The notes beneath the pieces are model-generated. The model searched no databases and was not told where the DNA came from. It saw only the letters and a program-made list of their open reading frames with translations. 64,000 nucleotides of DNA from Oceanospirillum sanctuarii (lineage in GTDB: Bacteria > Pseudomonadota > Gammaproteobacteria > Pseudomonadales > Halomonadaceae): positions 62,001-126,000 of the forward strand of contig NZ_MTBA01000014.1 in the NCBI RefSeq assembly GCF_002150805.1, in the 5' to 3' direction. The translations under genes and the position numbers were made by a program. Shown here piece after piece: positions 26,469-35,272 of this stretch (position 1 is its first letter; every line of letters begins with the position of its first letter).

Positions 26469-26517
26469 CAAAAAAACGATGAGCTTGAGTAGATAATAAT
26501 AAGTAGGAGTGTTGCCC

Positions 26518-28107
26518 TTGAAGAAGAATAAGATAACCCGTGCGCTTCTGGGCGCCGGTGCTTTGACTCTGATGAGTCTGTCACCGGCACAGGCTCAGGA
26601 CGCCGACGGCGCATCCATTATTCGTGAGCGCTGTACCGCCTGTCACATCGATTCCGGTGACGCGGACAAGCCGTTCTCACGAATCAGCGAGCAGAGGAAA
26701 ACCCCGGAAGGTTGGATGATGACTATCAGCCGTATGCAGAAGCTTCGTGGTGCTGTGATTCCGGCGGATGAGAAGCGCGCTCTGGTGAAGTATCTGGCGG
26801 ACAATCAGGGTTTGGCTCCGGCTGAAACTGAGGGGCTGCGCTACGTGCTGGAGAAAGAGCCGAACGTGCTGGAATCCTTCGATCCCCTGATTCAGGAAAC
26901 CTGTGTCCGTTGTCACTCCGGTGCCCGTATCGCCCTGCAGCGTCGTACCGAAGAGGAGTGGAAGTGGCTGGTACATTTCCACATGGGACAGCAGCCAACG
27001 GCTGAACTGCACGCTGGTGCCCGTGACCGTGACTGGTTTGGTATCGCGCTGAATCAGGTGGCTCCTAAGCTGGGTCAGGATTATGCGCTGAATACTCAAC
27101 AGTGGAGCCAGTGGCAGGCGGCGACCAAGCAGCCGTTAAACGGCAGTTGGGCGATGTCCGGCTTCCTGCCTCAGAAGGGCAACTTCAATGCTGATGTGGT
27201 TGTCACCCAAACCGATAAAGATCACTACGAGCTGACCCTGAACGGCCAGTACGAAGATGGCTCCAAGCTGTCCGGTAGTGGTAAAGCCGTGGTCTACACC
27301 GGCTACGAATGGCGTGCTTCAGTCACCGTTGATGGTGTGAAGATGCGTCAGGTACTGGCAGCCTCTGCCGATGGCAAAACCCTTACCGGTCGTATGTTTG
27401 AGCGCGACGCGGATGTGATGGGTGGCCCGGTAACAGCGGTTAAAGCCAATGCCATCACCAAAATCTCTCCTTCCTATATCAAGCAGGGTGAACGCAAGCT
27501 GATCACCATCTCCGGCAACCAACTTAAGGGCAGTGTGGCTCTGGGTTCCGGTGTGAAAGTGATCCGTGTTGAATCCCGCGATAACAATCATCTGACCGTG
27601 CTGGTGGAAGCGAGTCGTTCCGCTGCTGTTGGCAGCCGCAATGTGCAGGTGGGTAAAACTTCCTCCAAAGCTGCGTTGGCGGTTTATGACCAGCTGGCCC
27701 GTGTTGAGATCACTCCGGTTGAATCGATCGCCCGTGTTGGCGGCGGTGGAGGTCTGATTCCTAAGCAGAAGTCCTGGTATCGCGCGGTAGGTTACGCCGC
27801 AGGTCAGGATGGTAAGCCGGGAACAGCAGATGATCTGCGTCTGGGCTACATGCCTGCGACCTGGTCTCTGAAGCCATTCGATGAGATTGCCGAACATGAT
27901 GACGACATCAGGTACGCCGGCACCATCGACAGCCGCGGCATCTTCACCCCGGGTGATGCCGGTCCGAATCCGGATCGCAAAATGTCCACCAACAACGTAG
28001 GTAATTTGGCGGTGGTAGGCACCGTTCAGGATGGTCAGCAGACCGTCTCTGCCCAGACCCACCTGCTGGTGACGGTACAGAAATTTGTTCAGGCTCTGAT
28101 CGACTAA
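26518..28107 (+). CDS. qhpA: quinohemoprotein amine dehydrogenase alpha subunit (di-heme)
   Basis: The 529-residue alpha subunit of QHNDH, the periplasmic enzyme that oxidises primary amines to aldehyde and ammonia and passes electrons to c-type carriers. Two heme c sites are visible: CTACH (Cys39, Cys42, His43) and CVRCH (Cys129, Cys132, His133). Beta-rich domains follow, including PSYIKQGERKLITISGNQ (Ig/TIG-like). A Sec signal ends at SPAQAQ. The best ribosome site, AGGAG at 26505-26509, lies eight bases before TTG 26518 and overlaps the GTG at 26509, so I choose TTG. First gene of qhpADCB. Length and domain order match the family. Confidence 0.93.
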   Translation: MKKNKITRALLGAGALTLMSLSPAQAQDADGASIIRERCTACHIDSGDADKPFSRISEQRKTPEGWMMTISRMQKLRGAVIPADEKRALVKYLADNQGLAPAETEGLRYVLEKEPNVLESFDPLIQETCVRCHSGARIALQRRTEEEWKWLVHFHMGQQPTAELHAGARDRDWFGIALNQVAPKLGQDYALNTQQWSQWQAATKQPLNGSWAMSGFLPQKGNFNADVVVTQTDKDHYELTLNGQYEDGSKLSGSGKAVVYTGYEWRASVTVDGVKMRQVLAASADGKTLTGRMFERDADVMGGPVTAVKANAITKISPSYIKQGERKLITISGNQLKGSVALGSGVKVIRVESRDNNHLTVLVEASRSAAVGSRNVQVGKTSSKAALAVYDQLARVEITPVESIARVGGGGGLIPKQKSWYRAVGYAAGQDGKPGTADDLRLGYMPATWSLKPFDEIAEHDDDIRYAGTIDSRGIFTPGDAGPNPDRKMSTNNVGNLAVVGTVQDGQQTVSAQTHLLVTVQKFVQALID

Positions 28108-28190
28108 TCCGATCCGGGCAGTGATACACCTCAGAACAGAAGCACCTCCGGCAACTGGCCGGAGGTGGGATAACAATAAGTGAGGTCAAC

Positions 28191-29624
28191 ATGGGTTCCT
28201 TATCCCTGGTTAAACCCAATCTGCATCTGGTGGATGTGGAAACGCGCAAAATGCTGTTTCACATTCCCACAAGCAGCCTGTTTGAACTTGAAGGCCTTAG
28301 CCGCGAGCTGATCGAGCTGTTCGCGGATCAGGAGAATGTCACTGCAGGCATGATCCGTGATCGCTTTCGGGGTCGCTACGCCGCTGATGATGTCATGGAA
28401 ACCATCGAAGAACTGAAGGCGCTGAAAGTGCTTTCCGATGGTGGTGTTGTTCAGATCAACCATGAGCCGCAGCAGGTGAAACAGTTCCCGCTGACAACCA
28501 TCGTATTGAACACCAATACCGGTTGTAACCTGAGCTGCACCTACTGCTACAAGGAAGATCTGACCACGCCGTCCAAGGGCGACAAGATGTCGGTGGAAAC
28601 GGCGATCAAATCGGTTGAGATGCTGCTGGAAGAATCCCCGGATCAGCGTCAGTACAACGTGGTCTTTTTTGGTGGTGAGCCGCTGACCAATATGCCCCTG
28701 ATCCGCGAGGTGGTGGCCTATTGCGAAGCCCGCTTTGCGGAGCTGGAAGCCGAGGTGAGTTTCACCATGACCACCAACGCCACCCTGCTGACGGATGATC
28801 TGGTGGAGTGGTTTAACGACCATAAATTCGGTCTGACCATCTCCATGGATGGCCCTAAGGCGATGCACGATAAAAACCGCATCACCGTGGGCGGACAGGG
28901 AACCTATGATGTGGTGAAGAAGAAGGTGGGGCAGTTGCTGGCCCGCTACGATTCCCGTCCGGTGGGCTGTCGGGTCACCCTGACCCATGGCATTACCGAT
29001 GTGGAAGCGATCTTCGACCACCTGCACCATGATCTGGGCTTTGCCGAGGTGGGCTTTGGCCCTGTGACCTCCGGTGATATCAGCGCCTTTAACCTGAATG
29101 CTGATGAGATGAAAACCGTGTTTGAAGGTATGAAGCGTCTGGGACGTGAATACCTGAAAGCGGCGCTCAATCATCAGAACTTTGGTTTCGGCAATATGCA
29201 CCAGCTGATGACGGATCTGCACGAAGGCAACAAAAAGCAGCTGCCGTGCGGTGCCGGTGTCGCCCTGTTAGCGGTGGACACCAAAGGTGGGATCAATCTT
29301 TGTCACCGCTTTACCGGATCTGAACTGCCAACCTTTGGCGATGTGGATGCCGGTATCAACAAACCTCAGTTATCCGCTTTTGTGGAGCAGCGTCTCGACC
29401 GGACAGATACCGGTTGTGAGACCTGCCGAATCCGCAATATCTGTTCCGGCGGTTGTTATCACGAAAGTTATGCCAAATACGGCGATGCGAGCACCCCGTC
29501 CTATCACTACTGTGATCTGTTGCGTGACTGGGTGGATTTCGGTGTGGATGTCTACACCCGCATCATGCTGGAGAACCCAGCGTTCTTTGATACGTATGTA
29601 TCTCCAAGAAGGAATTCCCGATGA
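28191..29624 (+). CDS. qhpD: radical SAM/SPASM maturase of the QHNDH gamma subunit
   Basis: A 477-residue radical SAM enzyme with the CxxxCxxC cluster motif [11 protein letters not shown] (Cys112, Cys116, Cys119) and a C-terminal SPASM region holding two more clusters ([33 protein letters not shown]). QhpD forms the intra-peptide Cys-to-Asp/Glu thioether bonds in the gamma subunit before export. The N-terminal about 100 residues look like the peptide-binding (RRE-type) domain. It lies directly between alpha and gamma genes, and its stop overlaps the qhpC ATG by four bases, coupling enzyme and substrate. Confidence 0.93.
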   Translation: MGSLSLVKPNLHLVDVETRKMLFHIPTSSLFELEGLSRELIELFADQENVTAGMIRDRFRGRYAADDVMETIEELKALKVLSDGGVVQINHEPQQVKQFPLTTIVLNTNTGCNLSCTYCYKEDLTTPSKGDKMSVETAIKSVEMLLEESPDQRQYNVVFFGGEPLTNMPLIREVVAYCEARFAELEAEVSFTMTTNATLLTDDLVEWFNDHKFGLTISMDGPKAMHDKNRITVGGQGTYDVVKKKVGQLLARYDSRPVGCRVTLTHGITDVEAIFDHLHHDLGFAEVGFGPVTSGDISAFNLNADEMKTVFEGMKRLGREYLKAALNHQNFGFGNMHQLMTDLHEGNKKQLPCGAGVALLAVDTKGGINLCHRFTGSELPTFGDVDAGINKPQLSAFVEQRLDRTDTGCETCRIRNICSGGCYHESYAKYGDASTPSYHYCDLLRDWVDFGVDVYTRIMLENPAFFDTYVSPRRNSR

Positions 29625-29941
29625 AACATCTCAAATCATTTAACAAGAAAGCAAAAATGCTCGACCGCACTGTTTCTCCGGAGCAGGTGGAAGATGTTGT
29701 AGCGATGCAATCTATCGTGGGTTGTACCTCGGTTAACGATCCGGGCTGGGAAGTTGACCCCTTCGGTGGTCTGGGCTCCTTGTGCCAGCCGATGGAAGCG
29801 GATCTGTACGGTTGTGCCGATGCCTGCTGGTGGCCAGCTCAGGTGCCGGACACCATGAGCTCGCACCCGAACTGGTCGCAGGATGTGGTTAAGGCCGACG
29901 AAGACTGGCGCAAACTGGACAGCATTTTCCCGGAAGAATAA
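29621..29941 (+). CDS. qhpC: QHNDH gamma subunit precursor (CTQ cofactor peptide)
   Basis: The 106-residue precursor. With a 28-residue leader removed, all cross-link residues of the Paracoccus gamma subunit fall at their known mature numbers: Cys35-Glu44 (mature 7-16), Cys55-Asp61 (27-33), Cys69-Asp77 (41-49), and Cys65-Trp71 (37-43), which becomes cysteine tryptophylquinone. It is the catalytic subunit. Leader, cross-linking by QhpD, Trp oxidation by QhpG and leader removal by QhpE are all provided in this cluster. Translational overlap with qhpD. The mature length of 78 is a little shorter than the 82 I recall for Paracoccus. Confidence 0.95.
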   Translation: MKHLKSFNKKAKMLDRTVSPEQVEDVVAMQSIVGCTSVNDPGWEVDPFGGLGSLCQPMEADLYGCADACWWPAQVPDTMSSHPNWSQDVVKADEDWRKLDSIFPEE

Positions 29942-29988
29942 GCGATCCCCTCGGGGAATGACCGAAGTGGATTGTGGAGAATAACAAG

Positions 29989-31158
29989 ATGATAAAACCC
30001 GTATTTTCAAGACTGACAGGTGCGGTACGCACCGCTGCACTGGGCGCTGTTCTGGGTGCCGGTGCGGTTTTAACCGGCTGTGCCGGAATGCCTGGAATGG
30101 ACAGCGCAGGTAAAACAGAGATGAAGGCCGGTGGCCATGAGTACATGCTGACGGTAACCCGCCCGAATAAGCTGCATGTGGTCGATACCGAAACCGACAA
30201 GCTGCTGCACAGCTGTGATGTACCGGGCACTTTTGGTAACGGTTCTATTGCGATCTCGCCGGATGGCCGTACCGCTTACGTGCTGTCGAACATGATGGAA
30301 GATGTGTACGGCATCGACATCACCAACTGTGAGATCACCTTCGCGGCGAAGCAGTCCTACGCCAATATTCAGGTGAAGACCTTTATCTCGCTGGCGGTGA
30401 GTGCAGATGGTAAAGAGCTGTACACGGTTCAAAACCCGGTGCGTAAACATATCGACCGTTTTGAAACCATGCCGCCACGACTTGCGGTGTATAACACCAA
30501 TGCTGGTTTGAATGCCAAGCCGGATCGTACCTTCCCGGTGGATCGTCGTATCACCAAGATCGCCGCGATGGAAAATGGCGAAGTGATTCTGGGTGGTGGC
30601 GATATTAAAGCGATCAACCCGGATAACGGTGAAACCCGTCTGATTACACCGCTGCAAAACTGGGAGCGGGCACCGGACAAGTGGGTTCCACCGGATGCTT
30701 TTGCGATGCACAGCATGGGTGAGCACGTTGGCGAGTTCATCATGCCGTACTTCACCATTCGCTGGAACGGTGAGCCGGGTGATGAATCCAAGGCGGATTT
30801 CCTTTGGGGTCATGTGCGCATCGACCTGAAAAATGGCGATCTGGAATCCATCGAGACGGTGCCGTTTGAGTTTATCGTCTTTAACTGGGTGACCGACCCG
30901 AACAACAAGGATGTGATGTTTGGCTCTTTCAACCAGCTGTCCAAACATAACGTGAAAACCGGTGAGACTCTGGGTGTTCACGGTATGGATCACACCTACT
31001 ACAACATCAATATGACTCAGGATGGTCAGAAGATTTACGTAGGCGGTGCCGGTAACACCATTTCGATTCATGAGCCGGATGGCCTGAAACGAATCGGTTA
31101 TCTGCAGATGCCGGGGGATATGTCCACCTCAGACCTGCGTTTGGCGGTGCTGAAATAA
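29989..31158 (+). CDS. qhpB: quinohemoprotein amine dehydrogenase beta subunit
   Basis: A 389-residue beta-propeller subunit (repeats such as KLHVVDTETDKLLHSC, GNGSIAISPDGRTAYVLSN, KIYVGGAGNTISIHEPDG) that covers the gamma subunit in the periplasmic enzyme. The ATG at 29989, with GGAG nine bases upstream, is preferred to a GTG five codons earlier. The signal region ends in AVLTGCAGM, a textbook lipobox with Cys31, so the protein may be a lipoprotein that anchors the complex in a membrane. Known QHNDHs are described as soluble. The gene ends at a strong terminator, separating qhpADCB from qhpFEG. Confidence 0.92.
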   Translation: MIKPVFSRLTGAVRTAALGAVLGAGAVLTGCAGMPGMDSAGKTEMKAGGHEYMLTVTRPNKLHVVDTETDKLLHSCDVPGTFGNGSIAISPDGRTAYVLSNMMEDVYGIDITNCEITFAAKQSYANIQVKTFISLAVSADGKELYTVQNPVRKHIDRFETMPPRLAVYNTNAGLNAKPDRTFPVDRRITKIAAMENGEVILGGGDIKAINPDNGETRLITPLQNWERAPDKWVPPDAFAMHSMGEHVGEFIMPYFTIRWNGEPGDESKADFLWGHVRIDLKNGDLESIETVPFEFIVFNWVTDPNNKDVMFGSFNQLSKHNVKTGETLGVHGMDHTYYNINMTQDGQKIYVGGAGNTISIHEPDGLKRIGYLQMPGDMSTSDLRLAVLK

Positions 31159-31172
31159 GCCGCAACCCTGAT

Positions 31173-31210
31173 GCCGGAGAAGCTTTTGCTTCTCCGGCGT
31201 TTTGCTTTTT
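31173..31210 (+). terminator. intrinsic terminator between qhpB and qhpF
   Basis: Perfect 11-bp stem GCCGGAGAAGC / GCTTCTCCGGC, loop TTTT, then GTTTTGCTTTTT. Structural and maturation halves of the cluster are thus likely transcribed at different levels. Confidence 0.88.
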
Positions 31211-31290
31211 GTGGTAGGTTCGTGGTGAGTGTAACCACAACGATAAGAAATAATGACCCAGCCCGATTGGTCTCTGATCAGGAATACTGA

Positions 31291-33072
31291 ATGATCCGTT
31301 GGATAACCCGAATTATTGATACATCCGGTTCTGTCGCTGACGAAGGCCCCATGCTGTCGTCTGGTGCTCAGCGCAACCATGAAACCAGTTTGCGCTGGTT
31401 GTTCAGCTTTATTCGTCCTCAGAGAAAGGCGATTACGGGTTTGCTGGGGCTGTCCCTGCTGGCCACGGCAATGGTGCTGCTGCAACCCTGGTTGACCAAA
31501 CTCCTGATCGACAACGGCCTTCTGGCCAAAGATTACGGCGTGCTGCTGCAGATAGCAGGCGCTATGATGTTGGTGGGTATTTTCAACACCTTGCTGTCCG
31601 GTTTTAATCGTTATTGTCATACCCGTCTGTCCGGACAGGTTCTGTTTGCTCTGCGGGAAGATCTGTACGGTCATCTGCAGAAGCTGTCTCCCGCGTTTTA
31701 TTCCCGCCGCCGCATCGGTGATCTGATGTCCCGTCTGGATGGCGATGTCGCCCAGATTCAACGCTTTGCGGTGGATGCGCTCTTTGCTTCTGTCTCCGGC
31801 ATTCTGGGGCTTTTGGGCGCGCTGGTGATGATGCTGATGTTGTCCTGGGAGCTGTCCCTGATCGCACTGGTACTGGTGCCCCTTGAGATTCTCTGGCTGC
31901 GCTGGATGCGGCGTAAAGTCGAGCATCATACCCGACGTTTGCGGGAGCGCTCGGCAGATCTGTCAGCTTTTCTGGTGGAAACCCTGCCTGCGATGAAGTT
32001 TATCCAGTCTGTCGGGCAGGAGGGCGCAGAAGGTCGCAAACTGCAGGGGCTGAGTTCAGGCTATCTGGACCAGCTGCTGAAACTTCAGGTGGTGGAGTTT
32101 TTCACCCAGGCGATTCCCACCACGCTGGTTTCTATCTCCCGTGCCGGTGTTTTTCTGTTGGGTGGCTACTGGGTGATTCAGGGCGACTGGCAGCTGGGGG
32201 CGCTGATCGCGTTCTCGACCTATCTCGGCATGGCTATTGGCCCGGTGCAGAGTCTTTTGGGCCTGTATGTTTCCCTGCAGCGTATGGTGGTGAGTCTGGA
32301 TCGAGTGATGGAGCTGCGCTCAGAGCCAGTATCCGTTGCCAAGGATGACAACGCTGAAGAGCTGCCTGCTTATGTGGGAGCGCTGCGTTTTGATAATGTC
32401 AGTTTCAGCCATCAGGGGCGACCGAATAAGGTGCTTGATGGCGTGAGCTTTAATCTTGCAAGCGGCCAGAAAGCCGCCATCGTCGGTGCTTCCGGTTCCG
32501 GAAAATCCACCCTGATCGATCTGCTGCACCGTCATTATGATCCGGGTGAAGGCGCAATTTTTTATCACGGTGTTGACCTTAAACACTGTGACCTGTCGGA
32601 ACTGAGGCGCCGCATCGCCGTGGTCAGTCAGGATATCGTGCTTTTTCGTGGCAGCCTGACAGATAACATCCGCTATGCGAATCCGTCAGCCTCTGATGAG
32701 CAGGTAAAAGCCGCCGCGATTCAGGCGCAACTGGGAGCACTGATCGCCCAGCTGCCGGAAGGGCTGGCAACACCCCTTGGGGAGCGCGGCCAGCAGCTGT
32801 CCGGTGGTCAGAAGCAACGTATTGCCATCGCACGCGCTCTGCTGCAACAGCCGGATATTCTGGTGATGGATGAGGCGACCTCCGCCGTGGATGCGGAGAC
32901 AGAGCGGGAGATTATTCAGCAGGTGGATCGCTTGTTTGCCGATCGTACCCGTATTCTGATCAGTCACCGTGCCAGCACCTTGCAGGAGGCGGATGTTTAT
33001 CTGCACCTAAAAGAGGGTCGTATTCGGGTGTCGGATCAGCTTGAGGAACCGGAGGCGAGCAACGATGACTAG
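31291..33072 (+). CDS. qhpF: ABC exporter of the QHNDH cluster
   Basis: A 593-residue type I ABC exporter half-transporter: membrane domain about residues 45-315 (first helix ITGLLGLSLLATAMVLL) and ATPase domain about 350-585 with Walker A GASGSGKSTLIDLL, signature LSGGQKQRIAIARALL, Walker B ILVMDEATSAVD and the switch His in LISHRAS. In qhp clusters it is required for moving the cross-linked gamma subunit to the periplasm. AGGA lies seven bases before the ATG. The last eight bases overlap the start of qhpE. Confidence 0.9.
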   Translation: MIRWITRIIDTSGSVADEGPMLSSGAQRNHETSLRWLFSFIRPQRKAITGLLGLSLLATAMVLLQPWLTKLLIDNGLLAKDYGVLLQIAGAMMLVGIFNTLLSGFNRYCHTRLSGQVLFALREDLYGHLQKLSPAFYSRRRIGDLMSRLDGDVAQIQRFAVDALFASVSGILGLLGALVMMLMLSWELSLIALVLVPLEILWLRWMRRKVEHHTRRLRERSADLSAFLVETLPAMKFIQSVGQEGAEGRKLQGLSSGYLDQLLKLQVVEFFTQAIPTTLVSISRAGVFLLGGYWVIQGDWQLGALIAFSTYLGMAIGPVQSLLGLYVSLQRMVVSLDRVMELRSEPVSVAKDDNAEELPAYVGALRFDNVSFSHQGRPNKVLDGVSFNLASGQKAAIVGASGSGKSTLIDLLHRHYDPGEGAIFYHGVDLKHCDLSELRRRIAVVSQDIVLFRGSLTDNIRYANPSASDEQVKAAAIQAQLGALIAQLPEGLATPLGERGQQLSGGQKQRIAIARALLQQPDILVMDEATSAVDAETEREIIQQVDRLFADRTRILISHRASTLQEADVYLHLKEGRIRVSDQLEEPEASNDD

Positions 33073-33805
33073 AGCTTCAATGCCTTCTGATCTTCGCAAG
33101 CCTTCTGGTCTTAAGCGAGGCATCCGAATCGGTATCGTCGATAGCGGATTTCTTGCCCCTCAGGGGAATCATGTCACCGACAGTGCAGCCTTTGTGATTC
33201 GGGATCAGGCGCTCTGGCAGGAAGAGGTAATACCGGATCAGTTAGGTCATGGCTCCCGGGTGTTGGAGGTGATCCGGCATCAGGTGCCGATGGCTTCTTT
33301 CTATTGCGCTCAGGTGTTTCAGCAGAGCTTTTCCACCACCACCTTGCAGCTGTCTGCCGCCATCGACTGGCTGGTGGAGCAGGAGGTGGATCTGATCAAT
33401 CTGAGCCTTGGTGTACGTCAGGACAAACCGGAACTGGCGGATTCTGTGCTGAAGGCTCTGCGATCAGGCGTGTTGCTGACGGCGGCTAATCCGGCTCAGG
33501 GCGCGGCGGTCTATCCGGCGGCGTATCCCGGTGTTTTCCGTATGACGGGGGATGCCCGTTGCGAAAGCCACGAGTGGTCTTATCTGGAAACTGCCCAAGG
33601 GGATTTTGGCGGCCATGTGAAAAGTCTTGATGGTCAGCAGTCCGGTGCCAGTATGGGCACCGCATGGATGACCGGGCATATCGGCCAGTTGATGGTGAAC
33701 CGGCCGGAGACGATATCCCGTCTGCGTCCTTCTCAGGTGCGGGAGCTGCTGAGAGAAAGCGCGGCTTATCTGGGGCCGGAGCGCAAAACAGAGCAAGGGT
33801 TGTAG
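33065..33805 (+). CDS. qhpE: subtilisin-like leader peptidase of the QHNDH gamma subunit
   Basis: A 246-residue S8-family serine protease with Asp26 in IGIVDSGF, His62 in GHGSRVLEV, oxyanion Asn142 in TAANPAQG and Ser196 in SGASMGTAW. It has no signal peptide, consistent with a cytoplasmic enzyme that trims the 28-residue leader from QhpC after cross-linking. The ATG at 33065, with GGAGG nine bases upstream, is preferred to an upstream start inside qhpF. It overlaps qhpF by eight bases and is two bases from qhpG, so the three are one transcription unit. Confidence 0.92.
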   Translation: MTRASMPSDLRKPSGLKRGIRIGIVDSGFLAPQGNHVTDSAAFVIRDQALWQEEVIPDQLGHGSRVLEVIRHQVPMASFYCAQVFQQSFSTTTLQLSAAIDWLVEQEVDLINLSLGVRQDKPELADSVLKALRSGVLLTAANPAQGAAVYPAAYPGVFRMTGDARCESHEWSYLETAQGDFGGHVKSLDGQQSGASMGTAWMTGHIGQLMVNRPETISRLRPSQVRELLRESAAYLGPERKTEQGL

Positions 33806-33807
33806 CT

Positions 33808-35181
33808 ATGACGCAGATTCTGATTCTGGGTGGTGGTCCTGCTGGCGGTGCGGTGGCGTTAGGCATGAAGGCGCTGGGTTACGACGTGACGCTGGTAACC
33901 GAAGCCCGACCCTTTGATGCGGTGGAAGGAATTTCGGATCGGGTGATTCAGGGGCTGCGTCATGCAGGGTTTCATGAGGCTCTGACCTGTCTGCCACAAC
34001 CTTCAGCCCGTTCGGCTCACTGGAATGGTGAGACGAACAGCGCCAATACCGAATCCCTGATCGAACGCAAAAAGCTGGATGCGGGGATTCTTCAGGATCT
34101 GGAAGCGGCAGGTGTGCATGTAATTCGCCAGCGGGTGCGTCAGGTTCAGGGGCTGGTTGCACTGAACGATGAATCTACCGCTTCTGTGCAGGTGATGCAG
34201 GATAACGGTGACACCCTTTCAGCAGACTTTGTGGTTGAGGCTCGCGGTCGGGCAGCGCCTCAGGCGGACTTTGCCCGAAGTCGGGGGCCGCAAACCCTGT
34301 CTTTGCTGCAGTATTGGCAGAGTGGTAGTGGGGCTGAATCCGTTAGCGAACGCCGCTCCATGGCGATCAGCCTGCCGGATGGCTGGGCGTGGATGGCGAT
34401 GCTGGAAGATGGTCGCCGGTATCTGCAACTGACCCTTGATGTCTCTGCAGCGGAGCTTCCCGCCAAGCAACAACTGGCGGAGTATTGCCAGCAGCGCTTT
34501 CTCGCGATTTCTGAGGCTGAGGCGTTTACACAGAATGCCAAGCCAGTAGGCGTGCCCCATGGCCGTATCAGTACGCCTGTGCTGGTGGAAGAGTGTATCG
34601 GCCGTAACTGGATTCGTGTGGGTGATGCCGCCATGGCGGTTGATCCGCTATCCGGTAACGGTATCTTTCAGGCGCTGTCATCGGCGCTGCAGGCACCTGC
34701 GGTGATCAATACCCTGATTCGTCAGCCTGCAGATGCTGAACTTGCGGCGCGCTTTTATCGGGACAGGGTCGAAGGGCTGTTTTATCGCTTTGCCCGCATC
34801 GGACGGGACTTTTATCAGCTGGAAGAACGCTGGCAGGACGCGCCCTTCTGGCAGAATCGCTGCCAGTGGCCGGATGCTGAAGCCATGCACAAGACAGTGC
34901 GTTTTGATCAGCTGAGTGTTGGGATGATGCCCGTAGTGGCCGATGGCCTGATCGCAGAACAGGAAGTGGTGATCACACCGGATCAGCCGTTAGGTATCTG
35001 GCATCTGGCGGGAATCCCGCTGGCTCCCGTGGTGAACAAAGCCAAGCAACTGGCAAATCGGCAAGCCTTTGATATCTGGTTTACTGATCAGCAAAACTGC
35101 CAATCCGTCGGGATTCAGAATCCCACTCAGCTTAATGCCATTCGCGGGTGGCTGAGATCCGTTGGGTTTGGGGGATCGTAG
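33808..35181 (+). CDS. qhpG: FAD-dependent monooxygenase for CTQ formation
   Basis: A 457-residue flavoprotein with an N-terminal Rossmann fingerprint (ILILGGGPAGGAVAL) and the second FAD motif GDAAMAVDPLSGNG (about residues 272-285), the tryptophan-halogenase/PHBH-like group. QhpG hydroxylates the tryptophan of the gamma subunit that becomes CTQ. The ATG at 33808, two bases after the qhpE stop and preceded by AAGGG, is chosen; a longer frame reading into qhpE is an artefact. It closes the cluster, followed by a terminator. No qhpR-type AraC gene follows it. Confidence 0.9.
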   Translation: MTQILILGGGPAGGAVALGMKALGYDVTLVTEARPFDAVEGISDRVIQGLRHAGFHEALTCLPQPSARSAHWNGETNSANTESLIERKKLDAGILQDLEAAGVHVIRQRVRQVQGLVALNDESTASVQVMQDNGDTLSADFVVEARGRAAPQADFARSRGPQTLSLLQYWQSGSGAESVSERRSMAISLPDGWAWMAMLEDGRRYLQLTLDVSAAELPAKQQLAEYCQQRFLAISEAEAFTQNAKPVGVPHGRISTPVLVEECIGRNWIRVGDAAMAVDPLSGNGIFQALSSALQAPAVINTLIRQPADAELAARFYRDRVEGLFYRFARIGRDFYQLEERWQDAPFWQNRCQWPDAEAMHKTVRFDQLSVGMMPVVADGLIAEQEVVITPDQPLGIWHLAGIPLAPVVNKAKQLANRQAFDIWFTDQQNCQSVGIQNPTQLNAIRGWLRSVGFGGS

Positions 35182-35206
35182 CCGTTAGATGAGTGCATAA
35201 ACTGAA

Positions 35207-35246
35207 AACGCCAGCTTCTGTTTTTAGCAGTTAGCTGGCGTTTTGG
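35207..35246 (+). terminator. terminator after qhpG (repeated element)
   Basis: AACGCCAGCT pairs with AGCTGGCGTT, with an inner CTG/CAG, followed by four T. It is almost the same as the hairpin at 16545, a dispersed terminator repeat. Confidence 0.8.
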
Positions 35247-35272
35247 TTTGAAGTCGGTATCTGAAAGGGATT

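Larger units (their letters stand above)
26175..26517. other. divergent promoter region between response regulator and qhpA
   Basis: 343 bases without a gene. It holds a TCCCTAAGGGA palindrome (26221-26231), a very AT-rich block (26280-26315), the phased ACA repeats (26321-26367) and a 13-bp inverted repeat (26428-26468) in the qhpA leader. Confidence 0.6.

Noticed and set aside
28200-31071. Long minus-strand frames opposite qhpD and qhpB
   Set aside because: They are antisense to well-identified genes, show no domain features, and are full of low-information residues (His, Gln, Arg).
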